A DNA stretch of 64,000 nucleotides from Opitutaceae bacterium (GTDB lineage: Bacteria; Verrucomicrobiota; Verrucomicrobiia; Opitutales; Opitutaceae): the NCBI GenBank assembly GCA_016795545.1, contig JAEUGX010000015.1, forward strand, positions 34,036 through 98,035, written 5' to 3'. Shown one piece after another: positions 18,332 through 26,953 of the stretch. The position numbers and the translations under genes were made by a program. Below the pieces are notes generated by a model. That model was given only the letters and a program-made list of their open reading frames with translations. It had not been told where the DNA came from and searched no databases. Every line of letters begins with the position of its first letter. Within the stretch, counting starts at the first letter, position 1.

Positions 18332-19369
18332 ATGATGGATTCACTCGTTTTCGGTCTCGTGATGGTCGCGCTCGGCGGGCTGCTGGAAGGACTGTTCTCC
18401 ATCCCCGTCACCAAGACCCCGCGATGGACCTTTGAGCAAGTCTGGGGCATGGGCTCGCTCATCGCCCTCGTCGTTCTGCCCTGGCCGCTGGTCTTGACCA
18501 CCGTTACCAATGCGGGGGAGATCTATCGCGCGGTCCCGTCCGGCGTGCTGATCACCGTTTTCCTCTGCGGCATCGGATGGGGCCTCGGCGGGGTCTTTTG
18601 GGGTCGAGCCATCGGCGCCCTCGGCATGGCCCTGGGCGTCTCGCTGCTGATGGGCCTGATCAACGTGCTGGGCTCGATTGCCCCGATGGCCATCTTCGAA
18701 CCGGAAAAGCTGGGCAGCCGCGGCGGTCTGACGCTCATGGCGGCCGTCGCCGTGCTGATTGGCGGGGTGCTATGCATCGCCGCTGCCGGCCGCTACCGGG
18801 AGCAAGAACTCGCCAAGGGTGGAAAGGCCGATGCGCCCCGGATCCCGTTTCTCGTGGGACTAGGCTTCTGCGTTTTGTCCGGAGTGCTTTCCGCTCTGGT
18901 GAACTTCGGTTTTATCTTCGGCCAGCCGCTGGCCGCCGCCGCCGCCAAGGCCGGAGTGGCCTCCTATGCGACCAGCTTCCCGGTCTGGGCGCTGGTTTTC
19001 ACCGGTAACTACCTTGTGAACGCCGTGTACGCGCTGGCGATCATGGTCCGCCGCGGCACCTGGCGCACGCTCACCGCGAACAGCTCGCTGGCCTACTGGG
19101 CGGCGGTGTTGTTCATGGGGCTAGCCTGGCCGGGGGGAATCATCATCTACGGCATCGGCGCAGCCGCGATGGGACCATTCGGCGCCTATGCCGGGTTTCC
19201 TATGATGATTCTGACCTCGATTGTCGCCGGGAACCTTGCCGGCGTCATCGGCGGCGAGTGGAAAGGAACCCAATCGCGCTCCCGACGCTTCATGGCGGTC
19301 GGCATCCTCATCATGTTTGCCGCTTTCGGCCTCCTGGGATTCGCCAACCGCCTGCTGAGCGCAGGCTAG
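18332..19369 (+). CDS. rhaT: RhaT-family L-rhamnose/proton symporter
   Basis: A 345-residue inner-membrane protein with about ten hydrophobic segments. It matches the RhaT pattern: WTFEQVWGMGSLIALVVLPW early, a GIGWGLGGVFWGRAIGALGM helix pair, and MGLAWPGGIIIYG late. E. coli RhaT is 344 residues. The start ATG 18332 follows a good ribosome-binding site (AGAAGGAG, 18315-18322). It lies 28 bp after SDR 2 and 15 bp before glcD. It suggests that L-rhamnose, or a similar 6-deoxy or other L-sugar, enters the cell. RhaT homologues in other bacteria can differ in sugar, so the symbol states the family. Confidence 0.85.
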   Translation: MMDSLVFGLVMVALGGLLEGLFSIPVTKTPRWTFEQVWGMGSLIALVVLPWPLVLTTVTNAGEIYRAVPSGVLITVFLCGIGWGLGGVFWGRAIGALGMALGVSLLMGLINVLGSIAPMAIFEPEKLGSRGGLTLMAAVAVLIGGVLCIAAAGRYREQELAKGGKADAPRIPFLVGLGFCVLSGVLSALVNFGFIFGQPLAAAAAKAGVASYATSFPVWALVFTGNYLVNAVYALAIMVRRGTWRTLTANSSLAYWAAVLFMGLAWPGGIIIYGIGAAAMGPFGAYAGFPMMILTSIVAGNLAGVIGGEWKGTQSRSRRFMAVGILIMFAAFGLLGFANRLLSAG

Positions 19370-19384
19370 TGTGTCACAACCGCC

Positions 19385-20797
19385 GTGATGAGATCGCCCG
19401 CCATGCCCCCGGCCGAGCGGCTACGGGAGGTGATGCCAACCGGCATGATCCTGACCTCTCCCGCCCAGCTGGCCAGTTACGAATCCGACGCCCTCGGGTT
19501 CAAGCGCTTCCGCCCCGATGCCGTCGTGATCCCGGGCTGCGCCGCCGAGTTGATCGGTGTGGTGAGATTGCTGAAGGATCAGGCCGTTCCCTTCACGCTC
19601 CGCGGCGCCGGCACTTCCCTCTCGGGCGGGCCGGTGGCGGCGCAAGGCGGCGTAGTGGTCCACACCTCCCGGCTGCGCCGGATCGAAAAGATTTCTCCCA
19701 CTGAGATGTACGCGCTGGTGGAATGCGGCGTAGTGCTGCAGCAGCTCGACCAGGCCCTGCAGCCGCATGGGCTCTACTACCCACCGGACCCCTCGAGCGC
19801 CCCCAGCGCCACGCTGGGCGGCAACGTGGCCACGAACGCCGGCGGCGCCCATTGCCTGCGCTACGGCGTCACCAGCAATTATGTGCTCGGCGTGGAGGCG
19901 GTGCTGCTCGACGGCTCGGTGGTCACCTTCGGGGGGCCGGCGGGTGGACGGGGCCCGTACCGCGACGACTGGAAGCGGCTCATGGTGGGCTCGGAGGGAA
20001 CCCTGGCGGCCTTCACCCGCCTCTGGCTCCGGCTGATTCCGCAACCAGCCAAGGTCTGGACCTTCCGCGCCACTTTCCTGGGCATCGAGGCGGTCAGCGC
20101 CGCCATCACCCACCTGGCCACCCATGTCTCCTGCCCTGCCGCCATCGAGCTGATGGATCCGCGCAGCGTGGCCATGGTCGAAAACAGCCCGATGGCCGTC
20201 GGACTGCCAGCGGAGCGCTTCATGCTCCTGGCCGAAATCGACGGTCCCGCACCGTTGGTCGATCACCGCGTCGATGCGGTGGCGGCGATATTGCGCGAAT
20301 GCGGTTCGGACGACGTGGCGTTCAGCGACGAACCTGACATTCGGGCCGCGCTCTGGAAGGCCCGCAAGGCGCAGGGAGGGCTGCTCGGACAGATCAGCCC
20401 CGATTTCCTCGTGCAGGACGCCGTGATTCCCAAGTCGCAGCTCGCCGAGATTCTGCAGTTTATCTACGACGAGGCCGACCGCAGTGGCATTCCCGTCGCT
20501 ACGGTGATCCACGCTGGAGACGGCAATCTGCACCCCAATTTTCTTTTCGATTCCCGGCGCCCAGCTGATGTCGCGGCGGTCGAGGGGCTCAGCAAGCGCC
20601 TCATGCGCCGCGTCATGGAGGTCGGCGGCACGCTTTCTGGCGAGCACGGCATCGGCAACGACAAGGCAATGTACATGGAAGAATTTGTGGGCCCGGCCGG
20701 CGTTGCGATGCAGATGGCGATTCCCCGGGCGTTCAATCCGCGCCATCAGCTGAACCCGGAAAAAATCTTCCCCGAAAGGCATTTCGCTTCGCCGTGA
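19385..20797 (+). CDS. glcD: GlcD-type FAD-linked 2-hydroxyacid dehydrogenase subunit
   Basis: A 470-residue flavoprotein of the FAD-binding type 4 (VAO/PCMH) family. It has the pyrophosphate-binding LRGAGTSLSGGPV, a second FAD-contact region NVATNAGGAHCLRYGVTSNY and the C-terminal SGEHGIGNDK...NPRHQLNPEKIF typical of GlcD/LldD-like subunits. It oxidises glycolate or D-/L-lactate together with GlcE and GlcF. The start is GTG 19385 or ATG 19388; an ATG at 19403 is also possible. Its stop overlaps the glcE start (GTGA). In this locus it may handle the 2-hydroxyacid released by sugar cleavage. Confidence 0.9.
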   Translation: MMRSPAMPPAERLREVMPTGMILTSPAQLASYESDALGFKRFRPDAVVIPGCAAELIGVVRLLKDQAVPFTLRGAGTSLSGGPVAAQGGVVVHTSRLRRIEKISPTEMYALVECGVVLQQLDQALQPHGLYYPPDPSSAPSATLGGNVATNAGGAHCLRYGVTSNYVLGVEAVLLDGSVVTFGGPAGGRGPYRDDWKRLMVGSEGTLAAFTRLWLRLIPQPAKVWTFRATFLGIEAVSAAITHLATHVSCPAAIELMDPRSVAMVENSPMAVGLPAERFMLLAEIDGPAPLVDHRVDAVAAILRECGSDDVAFSDEPDIRAALWKARKAQGGLLGQISPDFLVQDAVIPKSQLAEILQFIYDEADRSGIPVATVIHAGDGNLHPNFLFDSRRPADVAAVEGLSKRLMRRVMEVGGTLSGEHGIGNDKAMYMEEFVGPAGVAMQMAIPRAFNPRHQLNPEKIFPERHFASP

Positions 20798-21714
20798 AAG
20801 AGCCCTCCGCACCTTTCTCCGGTTTCCTGGATCCCGTCGACATGGTGATGTGTTGCCCGGCTGGCACCCGGCTGGCGGAGGTCAACGCGCTGGCCGGCGA
20901 GCAGCAGCTGCGCTTCCCGCTGGTGGTCGATCCGGCGGCAACCCTAGCTGAACACCTAGCCGCGGTCGAATACGCGTCGGCATCCGCCCGGTTCGGTCCG
21001 TTCGTCGACAACGTGCTGGGCATGAACTGGCGCGTGCCCTGCGGCCGCCTGGTTCGGATCGGAGAGCGGGTCATCAAGTCGGCCACCGGCTACGACCTCA
21101 ACAAATTCCTGCTGCATTCCGACGGCCGTTATGGCAACGCCGTTGACCTGGTGCTTCGCCTCCGCCGGCGCGGGGGCGAAGCGGTGCGGTGCATCCTGCG
21201 CGGAGCCCACCCCGCCATCGAGCGAGCACGGATCAGCCTGCTGCGTTCCCCCTGGATCCACTGGATCGATGTGGTCGACCTGGTGGTGACTGCGGGCGAG
21301 CCCGCCTTCCTTTACCTTGCCGCGGATTGCGGCCGCGGAGACGTGGCCGCCTTCGACGACTATTTCCGCCAACTGAGCGCGGCGAGCGGCACTCAGCTCG
21401 AAGCGACCGAAGCGTTGGACTATTCCCTGCCGAAGCTGTCATTAAAGACTGTGATTACCGCCGCGCCTCCCCTCGCCGGCGAACTGGTCCGCGAGCACGG
21501 GGGCCAGGCCAGGGTGCTCTGCGCCAGCGGCGTCGTCCACTACCTGCCTCCGCGCAACCTGCCGCTCCTGCCGGAGCCGACCTTGCGGCGTTTGGAGCTC
21601 CAGTGCCTGGAGCAAGGCGGGCATAGCTATGGCCCGTGGTCGCCGCGCCGGGATGCCGTCGCTCAGGAATCCGCTTGGGCGACGACCCTTGAATCCGCAT
21701 GGAACCATCTGTAA
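20794..21714 (+). CDS. glcE: GlcE-type FAD-binding subunit of the 2-hydroxyacid dehydrogenase
   Basis: A 306-residue second FAD-binding type 4 subunit, shorter than GlcD and lacking its C-terminal domain, as is normal for GlcE. The family signature KSATGYDLNKFL is present around residues 94-105. The start GTG 20794 overlaps the glcD stop, and the end overlaps the glcF start by 16 bp. It is thought to be the second flavin subunit of the glycolate/lactate oxidase complex in the cytoplasm. The sequence between about residues 150 and 300 is weakly conserved. Confidence 0.85.
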   Translation: MKEPSAPFSGFLDPVDMVMCCPAGTRLAEVNALAGEQQLRFPLVVDPAATLAEHLAAVEYASASARFGPFVDNVLGMNWRVPCGRLVRIGERVIKSATGYDLNKFLLHSDGRYGNAVDLVLRLRRRGGEAVRCILRGAHPAIERARISLLRSPWIHWIDVVDLVVTAGEPAFLYLAADCGRGDVAAFDDYFRQLSAASGTQLEATEALDYSLPKLSLKTVITAAPPLAGELVREHGGQARVLCASGVVHYLPPRNLPLLPEPTLRRLELQCLEQGGHSYGPWSPRRDAVAQESAWATTLESAWNHL

Positions 21715-22904
21715 CGCCACCCCACTCCTCAGCCCCGCCTCACGCCGCCGATCCGCTGCGCGCCTGCGTCCACTGCGGACTCTGCCTCGAGGAGTGCCCA
21801 ACCTACAAGCTCACCGGCGACGAGAACAACTCTCCGCGCGGCCGACTGCTGCTGTGGCGGGCGGAAAGCGAAGGGCGCCTGCCGCCGGACTCGTGGACTG
21901 ACTTCTACACCGACGAATGTGTCGGCTGCCTCGCCTGCGCGTCGAGTTGCCCCGCCAACGTCCCCTACGAGGCCATCCTGAAGCAAGCGCGGTCGACACG
22001 GGTCGCAGCCGGTCGCACCAGGGTGCGCTGGCCGGTCGCGCTCGCCGCCCGGGCCGTGCGCATCCCTCGGCTGTTTAACGCGGCGCTGCTGCCGCTCCGC
22101 CTCCTCCGACGGCTGGACCTCAGGCCGCACCCGCTGATCTTCCCCGGGAAACCCGCGGTGGCGCAATCCACTGCCGATTATGCCCGGATCATGATGGCAC
22201 GCCACCGCCCAACAGGGCCCATGGTCGCGTTCCTCACCGGCTGCCTCATGGAGGCCCTCTTCCGGGAGATCAATTTCGCCACAGTGCGCGTCCTGATCGA
22301 GAACAACGTCCGCGTCCTGGTGCCCGCCGGTCAGGGCTGCTGCGGCGCCCTCCATGAGCACACGGGACTGCCCGGACACAAGGAATTGGCCGCACAGAAC
22401 CATGCCGCGTTCGCCGGGATCCAGGTGGATCGCGTCGTCAGCAATTCCGCCGGCTGCGGCCTGGCGCTTTCCCAGTCGCTGACGGGCACCCCTGTCCAAG
22501 ACGTGCTGGGCTTCCTTAGCGAGATCGGAGTCAAGCCGAGGACTCGGCAGCCGACGAACCACCGGATCTTCGTCGACCTCCCCTGCCACCTGGTGCACGG
22601 CCAGCGCGCCTCCATCTCCGAATCGATTCTCGATGCCTGCGGAGTCCCGTGGGAATACGCTCCGAACGCGCACGACTGCTGCGGTTCCGGAGGAGTCTAC
22701 AACCTGAACAAGCCGGCGAATGCCCGTGCCATCCTTGCCGGCAAGGCGGCCTTTTTAGATCAGCTGCCCGAAACAGTTTCACCCATTCTAGCGACCTCCA
22801 ACCATGTGTGCATGATGCAGTGGCAGACCGCCCGCTCATTTATCCGGCACCCCTTCGAGGTGCGGCATGTCATCCAGCTCCTGGATCCGGAAGCCGCATG
22901 GTGA
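21699..22904 (+). CDS. glcF: GlcF-type iron-sulfur subunit of the 2-hydroxyacid dehydrogenase
   Basis: A 401-residue protein with two N-terminal [4Fe-4S] ferredoxin motifs (CVHCGLCLEECP and CVGCLACASSCP). Two CCG domains follow, marked by GQGCCGALHEHTG and HDCCGSGGVYNL. This is the GlcF/LutA-like electron-transfer subunit that takes electrons from the flavin subunits to the membrane quinone pool. It is the last gene of the rightward operon; the downstream DNA holds only a broken gene. All cluster cysteines are intact. Confidence 0.92.
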   Translation: MEPSVTPPHSSAPPHAADPLRACVHCGLCLEECPTYKLTGDENNSPRGRLLLWRAESEGRLPPDSWTDFYTDECVGCLACASSCPANVPYEAILKQARSTRVAAGRTRVRWPVALAARAVRIPRLFNAALLPLRLLRRLDLRPHPLIFPGKPAVAQSTADYARIMMARHRPTGPMVAFLTGCLMEALFREINFATVRVLIENNVRVLVPAGQGCCGALHEHTGLPGHKELAAQNHAAFAGIQVDRVVSNSAGCGLALSQSLTGTPVQDVLGFLSEIGVKPRTRQPTNHRIFVDLPCHLVHGQRASISESILDACGVPWEYAPNAHDCCGSGGVYNLNKPANARAILAGKAAFLDQLPETVSPILATSNHVCMMQWQTARSFIRHPFEVRHVIQLLDPEAAW

Positions 22905-23064
22905 ACATACCAACCTGTGCCTGCCCCGACTGCTTTCGTCCCCGAGCGGCCACGCCCATACCAGGAATGCATCGCCTGGCAGACCCAAATAACAGCGCCG
23001 GACCTCCGAGACAGATCGCCTCCGACATCTCCTTTGGCAACGACCATTACACCCTGGGCACGCG

Positions 23065-23514
23065 ATCGAGAGCCAGTTTCGCACGAATTTTGCCAAGCTG
23101 GCCTACGGCTATACGTTCTACCAAAACTCGCGGCACACCTTCACCGCCCTGCTCGGCGCGCATTTGGTGAAGCTGGAAACCCGATTGGCCGCAGCTGGCA
23201 CCAGCGTGTCCACGCGCTATGAAGCCATGACGCCGTTGCCTTCCTTCGGCGCAGAATGCCGAAGCATCTGGAACGATCGGCTCAGCACCCGGATCTCCGC
23301 CCAATACTTCGGCCTCAGCCTCAACGAGGGCGAATACTCGGGAGACTTTATCGATGCGCTCGCCGCCGTGGAATATCGCCTCACCCAGCACCTCGGCCTG
23401 GGCGGCGGCTACAATTACTTCGATCTTCAGGTGGACCGCCATAAAGGAAACTTCACCTTGAGCGGTGACTATTCCTTTCAGGGATTACTCGCCTATTTGT
23501 TCGTGCGTTTCTGA
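23065..23514 (+). pseudogene. remnant of an outer-membrane beta-barrel protein (C-terminal part only)
   Basis: An open frame ends at 23514 with 'AYLFVRF', a C-terminal aromatic signature of outer-membrane barrels. It contains alternating strands such as KLAYGYTFYQ, DALAAVEYRL, LGLGGGYNYFDL and FTLSGDYSFQGLLAYLF. The frame has no ATG before the strands begin (about 23065) and runs back only to a TAA at 22990-22992, so signal peptide and N-terminal half are gone. A start at 23164 would give 116 residues and cut into a strand. It looks like a truncated gene, not a small intact one. Confidence 0.6.
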
Positions 23515-23720
23515 CGGGAGTTACGGATTCAAACGTGGGGCTGTCCCACCGCAGTCGCCTTGCTCCGCACTGGAGGAAAACGAAGAGATCACATCCGGCT
23601 GCAACCTGGGCCTGGTGACTTCGGGATACCTGCAATGCACCCTTGTTGGACGGAAAAACCGGCGGCTAAGGTGGCACCATGCGCCGCCACTTCGGGGCGT
23701 TCTTTCAACCCTGAATCGCC

Positions 23721-24965
23721 ATGTCCTCTATCCGCACATCCCTTGGAATCGCTCTCCTTCTGTGCAGTGCCCTGCTCCTGACTGCCGGTCCTCGAGTTCA
23801 AACGACAGTTGATCTTTCGGCGGACGCCGCTCGCCAGGTCGTAATCGCTCAGGGCACCCCCACCGTCTACCAGGGCCACCCGACCACGGTACTGCTGCCG
23901 GATGGCAAGACCATGTACTGCGTGTGGACGTATGAACATGGCGGATTTTGTGGCCCTATGAAACGCAGCGACGACGGCGGGCTCAATTGGAGCTCGTTGC
24001 TCCCAGTCCCGGAAAGCTGGCGCAGCGTGGTGGATTGTCCCACAATATTCCGATTGGCAGATCCGGAGGGAAAATACCGCCTAGTGGTGTATACCGGCGG
24101 TGGGCCCGATGGTTCCATGTATCGGGCACATTCGGAAGATGACGGGCGGTCGTGGACGGAGATGGAAAGCACCCATTTGCCCACGTCTCCGAGCACCGAC
24201 CACATTTCGATGCGCGGCGGCATGCCCTTCACGACCGTCGTTCCCATTCATGGGGGCCGTGCCCTGCTCGGCATGACGAACATCCGCCGTCCGCGCCAGT
24301 TGTTCGAAACCAAGGTAGCGGTGACCGCGGGCAGCCAGACATGGGAACCATGGAAAATAAAAGTCGCCCTGCCCAGGGAGATAAAAACCAACATCCTGGC
24401 CCAGAGCATCTCGACCGACGGCGGTCTGACTTGGGCCCCGTGGACAATCGCGCTCGACCTGCCCGACGTGAATGCCAGCGAGCCCTGGATCATCCGCTCG
24501 CCGGATGGCAAGGAGTTGCTGTGCCTGATCCGTGAGAACGGAACTCGTGTTTCCCTGCAAATGATCAGCACCGACGAAGGAAACACCTGGTCGAAGCCGG
24601 TCCCGCTCCCCCCTGGGCTTTACGGAGACAGGCATGTTGCCCGGTATGCGGCCGATGGACGGTTGGTGATATGCTTTCGTGATACAGGCCGCGACAGCGC
24701 CACCAAGGATCACTTCATTGCTTGGGTCGGTTCCTATGACGACATCAAGTCGATGCGTGAAGGCCAATACCGGATCAAACTGCTGCACAGCCACAACGGC
24801 TCGGATTGCGGCTATCCGGGCCTGGAGCTCCTCCCCGACGGCACGTTTGTTGCCACCACCTATGTCAAATACCGGCCCGGTCCGGAGCGCAGCTCTGTCG
24901 TGAGCGTCCGGTTCAAGCTGGCCGAGACCGACAGGCTGGCCCAGCTGTCGGCTGGGATTAGGTAA
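23721..24965 (+). CDS. exported BNR/Asp-box (sialidase-fold) protein
   Basis: A 414-residue protein with a signal peptide (MSSIRTSLGIALLLCSALLLTAG). It has four Asp boxes of the S-x-D-x-G-x-x-W type, at residues 83-90, 138-145, 231-238 and 283-290. This marks a six-bladed beta-propeller of the sialidase superfamily. The family includes GH33 and GH93 enzymes and many uncharacterised glycan hydrolases. I could not assign the classical arginine triad, so sialidase activity is not claimed. It stands alone after the barrel remnant and faces the SGNH gene in the same direction, 368 bp apart. Confidence 0.8.
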   Translation: MSSIRTSLGIALLLCSALLLTAGPRVQTTVDLSADAARQVVIAQGTPTVYQGHPTTVLLPDGKTMYCVWTYEHGGFCGPMKRSDDGGLNWSSLLPVPESWRSVVDCPTIFRLADPEGKYRLVVYTGGGPDGSMYRAHSEDDGRSWTEMESTHLPTSPSTDHISMRGGMPFTTVVPIHGGRALLGMTNIRRPRQLFETKVAVTAGSQTWEPWKIKVALPREIKTNILAQSISTDGGLTWAPWTIALDLPDVNASEPWIIRSPDGKELLCLIRENGTRVSLQMISTDEGNTWSKPVPLPPGLYGDRHVARYAADGRLVICFRDTGRDSATKDHFIAWVGSYDDIKSMREGQYRIKLLHSHNGSDCGYPGLELLPDGTFVATTYVKYRPGPERSSVVSVRFKLAETDRLAQLSAGIR

Positions 24966-25272
24966 GCGACATGGCAGTGGCTCCCTTGCTCGAAATGACG
25001 CGACCCTGGCTTCGGCTCTCATTGCTCGCAGCTGCTGTATTCCGAAGCCAATCTGTCCATCCTTCGCGTCGATTTTGACTTCTGGCCCGCAAAGCAGGTC
25101 GGCAGAGGGCGATGTCACGACAATCGAGCCGCAATCTCCGGCGGAAAGCGTAGCGGAGGGCGTTGCCTCAGGATGGAAATCGGCTGGAAACGCACTCTGA
25201 AGGGCACGACTGCATCCAATCTTGCATGCGTCAGCTTGAGCCAATCCGGCTTCCCCTGGGGCACGGCATTGT
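24966..25272. other. gene-free spacer with possible decayed coding sequence on the minus strand
   Basis: No intact gene is seen. On the minus strand two protein-like stretches occur in different frames. One is a 62-residue ORF (25115-25303) with PQGKPDWLKLTHARLDAV. The other is a stretch near 25060-25150 reading PSADLLCGPEVKIDAKDG. They may be the frameshifted remains of one gene, but this is weak. Confidence 0.25.
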
Positions 25273-25298
25273 CCAAAGCAATTGCTTTGGTGTTTTTT
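25273..25298 (+). terminator. perfect palindrome with T tract: terminator or operator
   Basis: CCAAAGCAATTGCTTTGG (25273-25290) is an exact 18-bp palindrome followed directly by TGTTTTTT. This is the shape of a Rho-independent terminator reading rightward. It lies 308 bp after the sialidase-fold gene and 36 bp before the SGNH gene, so an operator role for the latter is the alternative. Confidence 0.5.
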
Positions 25299-25333
25299 CC
25301 CATTGAGCGTACCGAGCCACGTCAAACAAACGC

Positions 25334-26632
25334 ATGCGCTCATTTCCCTTCGCTATTATCACGACCATCGCAGTCGGATGCGCGTGGCTGCCGGCCAGCC
25401 TGGCGGCAGCTCCGTCGGTGGACTCCGTTCCGGCTTATGTTGCGGCGCCCGACCGTCCCGCCTTGGTCCGCGTGCTTTTCCTGGGCGACTCGATTTCACT
25501 GGGATACATGCCCGGCGTTCGCGCCCGCCTGGAAGGCCGAGCCAATGTCCATCAAGCCGGCGAGGACTGCCGTGGAACGACCCTGGGGCTTCAGCGCCTC
25601 GATGCGTGGCTGGGTTCGGGACGCTGGGACTTGATTCACTTCAATTTCGGATTGCACGACGTCCTGCGCTCCCCTGACGGAATGCAGACTTCATTGACCC
25701 GGTATGAAAACAATCTTCGGGAAATTGTCCGACGATTGAAGCTTACGGGCGCAAAACTCATTTTTGCCACGACCACGCCGATTCCCGAAGGAATCGTGGA
25801 AGGCGGCTCGGGGGATGAAGTCTCGTACAATGAAGTCGCTCGGCGCGTCATGAAGGAAAATGGAATACCGCTCGACGATCTGTGGGAGTACATCAAACCC
25901 CGCCAGACCCGGATCCAGCTTCGCCACGACGTTCATTTCGAGCCATACGGTTATGAGCTGCTGGCAGACATGGTGGCGGGAAGCATCTACCCTTTCCTGC
26001 CTCCGCCGCCAGGCAACCAGTGGGATCCTTCCTGGGCGGAAGTTCCCGATGTGCCCCGATTCCCTCGCGTTCTGCTGATCGGCGACTCGATCTCCGAGGG
26101 TTATACCTTGCTCGTGCGAGCGCGGCTCAAGGGTCGCGCCAATGTTCATCGCCCGCCGCAAAACTGCGGATCCACCCTCAGGGGCTTGGAGCGGCTGGAT
26201 GCCTGGCTGGGAACGGGTCATTGGGACGTGATCCACTTCAACTTTGGACTGCACGACATGAAATACACCAACGAAGGCGGCTATCGCGTCACCTTGGAAA
26301 ACGGCAAGCAGGTTTCAACTCTTCCACAGTATGAAAAGAATCTACGCGAGATCGTCCGTCGGCTCCAAGGGACCGGCGCCAAACTGATTTTTGCCACGAC
26401 TACGCCGGTACCCGCCGGCTGCTTTGGATTCACCGAAAACGATGAAGTCCGTTACAACGAGGTGGCGGCGCGTGTGATGAAGGAGAACGCGATCGCGGTC
26501 GATGACCTCTGGTCGTTCGTGAAGCCGAGACAGGCCTCGATTCAGAACCTCCGCGACGTCCACTATTCGGAAAGCGGCTACGAGCAGATCGCCGACATCG
26601 TCGCTACCAGCATAGCCGACAATCTGCGATAG
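25334..26632 (+). CDS. exported tandem SGNH/GDSL hydrolase (two fused copies)
   Basis: A 432-residue protein with a signal peptide (first about 25 residues) and two SGNH-hydrolase domains of the same kind. Domain 1 (about 46-220) has FLGDSIS with Ser53, HFNFGLHD and DVH (Asp199, His201). Domain 2 (about 245-430) has LIGDSIS with Ser252, HFNFGLHD and DVH (Asp408, His410). Block-III Asn of the family is replaced by His in 'GLHD' in both copies. The copies share long stretches, such as RLDAWLG and KLIFATTTP, so this is an internal gene duplication. Such enzymes are often carbohydrate esterases (deacetylases), a plausible role beside glycan genes. Confidence 0.88.
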   Translation: MRSFPFAIITTIAVGCAWLPASLAAAPSVDSVPAYVAAPDRPALVRVLFLGDSISLGYMPGVRARLEGRANVHQAGEDCRGTTLGLQRLDAWLGSGRWDLIHFNFGLHDVLRSPDGMQTSLTRYENNLREIVRRLKLTGAKLIFATTTPIPEGIVEGGSGDEVSYNEVARRVMKENGIPLDDLWEYIKPRQTRIQLRHDVHFEPYGYELLADMVAGSIYPFLPPPPGNQWDPSWAEVPDVPRFPRVLLIGDSISEGYTLLVRARLKGRANVHRPPQNCGSTLRGLERLDAWLGTGHWDVIHFNFGLHDMKYTNEGGYRVTLENGKQVSTLPQYEKNLREIVRRLQGTGAKLIFATTTPVPAGCFGFTENDEVRYNEVAARVMKENAIAVDDLWSFVKPRQASIQNLRDVHYSESGYEQIADIVATSIADNLR

Positions 26633-26708
26633 TGCCGCGACCGCGTCCGATTGCATCGAATCAAATAAACCAAAACGCGGAAGACTCTGCAGCTGAACAA
26701 TTAGGGTA

Positions 26709-26744
26709 CAAAAAAACGCCCGGTGTCGCAACCGGGCGCTTTTC
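26709..26744 (-). terminator. Rho-independent terminator of tRNA-Gly
   Basis: Perfect 8-bp stem CGCCCGGT / ACCGGGCG (26717-26724 and 26731-26738) with a 6-nt loop. On the minus strand it is followed by seven T residues, just after the tRNA 3' end. Confidence 0.85.
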
Positions 26745-26749
26745 TGAAA

Positions 26750-26825
<76 letters not shown>

Positions 26826-26953
26826 GTGGGAGTGGCGGAGTATTGAAGTCCAAATTTGCCCGTCAACCAGAATTATTTGACGGGCGCCGCCGGCTCCCCA
26901 GGCGCATTTCAGCTTCCCCCGAACTGGGCGCGGTGCTCATGTGAAAGCCCGTC

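Noticed and set aside
3199..22904. Fucose/rhamnose bacterial microcompartment pathway
   Set aside because: No shell protein, aldolase, kinase or propanediol gene is present in the locus.
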